From assembly GCA_036635835.1 (NCBI GenBank), contig JAVWPP010000026.1:1-15478 (forward strand): DNA of 15,478 nucleotides, read 5' to 3'. Within the stretch, counting starts at the first letter, position 1. Every line of letters begins with the position of its first letter. The DNA comes from JAVWPP01 sp036635835. GTDB taxonomy: Bacteria > Bacillota > Clostridia > TANB77 > CAG-465. The notes under the pieces were generated by a model. The model saw nothing but the letters and a program-made list of their open reading frames with translations. It was not told the origin of the DNA and searched no databases. Positions 13,664-15,478 of this stretch are shown here, piece by piece. A program made the position numbers and the translations under genes.

Positions 13664-13864
13664 TTATTTATCTTTTTCTGTACTTAAATCGTCTTCATCT
13701 ATATCCTCATCCGCGTAGCGTATTACACATTTATCTTCTGAGCCGTCTTCATCACCTGTTTTAGTAGTTATCTTAGGGAAATACTGCCGTCTAACCTCCA
13801 TGCAATATATAGCAAGATGCATAAGCCATGCAACAACAAATAGGATCATTATACTCGTTTCCAT
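13664..13864 (-). CDS. Small single-span membrane protein with acidic tail, 66 residues
   Basis: The start is the ATG at 13864, 9 nt after AAGGAGG. The open frame extends 81 bases further, but without a ribosome binding site. Residues 4-22 form one hydrophobic segment (IMILFVVAWLMHLAIYCM), followed by basic VRRQ, which suggests that the C-terminus faces the cytosol. The tail (about 38-66) is very acidic (GDEDGSEDK, DEDIDEDDL). No family is recognised. Small proteins of this shape often bind a larger membrane or soluble partner, but no partner can be named. It is a single-gene unit with a promoter and a strong terminator. Confidence 0.75.
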   Translation of the reverse strand: METSIMILFVVAWLMHLAIYCMEVRRQYFPKITTKTGDEDGSEDKCVIRYADEDIDEDDLSTEKDK

Positions 13865-13913
13865 AAAGCATACCTCCTTAATAAAAATGGTATTTATATT
13901 TTTTATTAATTTG

Positions 13914-13942
13914 ATTATATCACTAATCTTGTAACATTGCAA
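13914..13942 (-). promoter_or_regulatory. Sigma-A promoter of the small membrane-protein gene
   Basis: On the minus strand, TTGCAA (13942-13937), 17 nt and TATAAT (13919-13914), with an extended GTGA before the -10. Confidence 0.7.
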
Positions 13943-13969
13943 CAAAGATAGAATATATATAGTTTATCT

Positions 13970-15478
13970 TTATTTTTCTATTTCATTTTTCATTATACTA
14001 TCTTCACAATTATCATAAACATATTGTAATAATCTTTGGTTTTCTTTCGTATTAACATTCTTCAAATACTCTATTATCTTGTTTCTAAGTTTTATATATG
14101 ATGAATTTAAACTATACATAATAATTTCACTTTTTAATATGATTTGTTTATTTATACAGTACTCAATAATATCATAAACATATGCTTTTTTAGGATTAAC
14201 ATATCTTTCAATATGTTTATCTTTTAAATATATATCTGTTTTTTCTATAGGCAATTCTTGTATTAATATATCTAAACATTTATAGAAAATTTCTAGTCCA
14301 TATTTTTCATTTACATATATTATATATTCTAAATTATATTTATCTTTTTTATATATTTGAAAAATATCTTTTTCTTCTAATACTTTAATACCTAGTTCTT
14401 TTATCTGAGCATATATAACATTTTCTTTGTCTATATTTTTAAGTACAATTTGTTTTACGTCTTCCTTATTTAAAATTTTCTTTATACTTTCTGCTACAAA
14501 TAAATCGTCCATACTTTCTAAAAATTTTCGCATTTCACTTAAATTCAAAATGCTATTAACGGTTAAATTATTTTTATCTAAATTCTTAATATACTGAGCT
14601 ATTATTGCCTTAGTATCTTTCTTATACTTAGCCGTAAGAACCTTATATCCACCATACATAATTGCATATCTTACTACCGTTCCTATTTTACTATTAAGCT
14701 CTTTATTTTCTTCTAATACTGCTAATAACGAATAGCTTTCAAGAAGTGTATTGCAAATACTAAAGTCTAGTTCTTTAGAAAAATCTATTTCATTATATAG
14801 TTTTAAAAATATATTTGCATCTAAATATCTTATATATATATTAACAATTTCTATTTTTTTTTCGTATGGCATTACCTTAATTGCAAACATAATTTGATCT
14901 ATATATTCTGTTGTAAACATGCCACATTCTAGAACTGTATTGTACTCTTGCAGGCATAGCATAACTCTAGAATACTTAACTATGCTTGCTTTATCTTTCG
15001 AAGAAACAATGCACATATATCCAAGTTTCATTAGAGTTTTGTTCCCCATATCTACAAGTTCTTTTCCTATCTTTAGCATTTTATTTTTTTCTTTTTCTGT
15101 CTTAGCATTTTGTATAAATATGCATGTTATTTTATCTGCTGCAAAATCTATGTTTTCTATGTATACATTAGTAAGATACTGCTTTTCTAGCTCTTTACTA
15201 CTTTTAGCAAGCATCAATATATATTTAATTGCTTTTTCAATTTCTTTGCTATATTCTATTTTCTTTTTCATATTATCATAATTAGCAGGTAATCTTATTT
15301 TGTATTTTTCAAATATATTTGTATATTTTATTTTATATATTTCATTATTATTTTTATTATCTGAATAAAAAGAAAGTATATCTTCTAAATATTTTTTATC
15401 TATAGAATCTCTTTCTGAATACACTTTATATCCAGCAGTTTCTTGCTCTAAAATAATCTTTTCTCTATTTTTTATTCT
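13970..15478 (-). CDS. Large helical HEAT-like repeat protein (N-terminus off the right edge)
   Basis: 502 residues are visible, and the frame is open through the right edge. The GTG at 15424 is only an internal codon without a ribosome binding site, so the true start is outside the window. The protein is nearly all helix, rich in Lys, Ile, Glu and Tyr, with no membrane span. Helix pairs recur every 35-45 residues. The last one, NSSYIKLRNKIIEYLKN, close to the C-terminus, has the S-x-x-x-R/K-x-x-x-x-x-L spacing typical of HEAT-type repeats. No catalytic motif is seen. Like the TPR-like protein at 10810, it is probably a protein-binding scaffold. No strong terminator follows, only a weak AT-rich inverted repeat near 13944-13971. 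Confidence 0.82.
   Translation of the reverse strand, partial: RIKNREKIILEQETAGYKVYSERDSIDKKYLEDILSFYSDNKNNNEIYKIKYTNIFEKYKIRLPANYDNMKKKIEYSKEIEKAIKYILMLAKSSKELEKQYLTNVYIENIDFAADKITCIFIQNAKTEKEKNKMLKIGKELVDMGNKTLMKLGYMCIVSSKDKASIVKYSRVMLCLQEYNTVLECGMFTTEYIDQIMFAIKVMPYEKKIEIVNIYIRYLDANIFLKLYNEIDFSKELDFSICNTLLESYSLLAVLEENKELNSKIGTVVRYAIMYGGYKVLTAKYKKDTKAIIAQYIKNLDKNNLTVNSILNLSEMRKFLESMDDLFVAESIKKILNKEDVKQIVLKNIDKENVIYAQIKELGIKVLEEKDIFQIYKKDKYNLEYIIYVNEKYGLEIFYKCLDILIQELPIEKTDIYLKDKHIERYVNPKKAYVYDIIEYCINKQIILKSEIIMYSLNSSYIKLRNKIIEYLKNVNTKENQRLLQYVYDNCEDSIMKNEIEK

Noticed and set aside
13944..13971. AAAGATA / TATCTTT inverted repeat as a terminator of the HEAT-like gene
   Set aside because: It has no G/C core, a 14-nt loop and no T-run, so it is too weak to call.
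14919..15281. Plus-strand open frame of 120 residues
   Set aside because: It is antisense to the HEAT-like gene, with no promoter or ribosome binding site.
1..15478. CRISPR arrays, tRNAs, rRNAs, insertion sequences, phage genes
   Set aside because: No spaced direct repeats, cloverleaf sequences, transposase motifs or phage-like genes were seen on either strand.

Overview
The window looks like chromosome from a low-GC, spore-forming member of the Clostridia (Firmicutes). The DNA is very AT-rich, with heavy use of ATA, TTA and AGA codons. Shine-Dalgarno sites are strong (AAGGAGG, GGAGTGAT), and sigma-A promoters are near-consensus (TTGACA, 17 bp, TATAAT, often with an extended TGn). Intrinsic terminators sit between genes. 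A GerM-like lipoprotein and a BclA-like collagen-tipped protein point to endospore formation. The species cannot be named from this sequence. No mobile element, tRNA, rRNA, riboswitch or CRISPR array was seen.

Layout. (1) 1-1274, minus strand: the 5' part of a lipoprotein with two GerMN-like repeats, which runs off the left edge, then a 52-residue orphan protein. (2) 1439-3941: a small unknown plus-strand gene convergent with a histidine phosphatase (minus), then a COG2509-type FAD-dependent oxidoreductase (minus). (3) 4135-4792, plus strand: two small helical proteins that appear to be diverged tandem paralogues, each with its own promoter. (4) 4828-7583, minus strand: two large multi-pass membrane proteins of unknown function. 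(5) 7700-9515, plus strand: a coiled-coil protein, the Cys-rich BclA-like protein and a DUF4097-like beta-helix protein. (6) 9556-15478, minus strand: a PC4/YdbC single-stranded-DNA-binding protein, a two-TM protein with a C-terminal GRAM/PH-like domain, a 649-residue TPR-like helical protein, an unknown 240-residue protein, a 66-residue single-TM protein with an acidic tail, and a large helical HEAT-like protein cut by the right edge.

Gene organisation. Almost every gene appears to be its own transcription unit: most have a recognisable promoter within about 100 bp, and many are followed by a hairpin terminator. There is therefore little operon evidence for joint function. The recognisable enzymes (phosphatase, FAD oxidoreductase) look like housekeeping genes. 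The least explained part is the right-hand cluster (9861-15478), where helical-repeat scaffolds and small membrane proteins sit together. No known defence, secretion or biosynthetic signature is visible there, so any shared role is inference. Several start codons were moved inward from the longest ORF because a strong ribosome binding site lies inside it. Three of the preferred starts are TTG.
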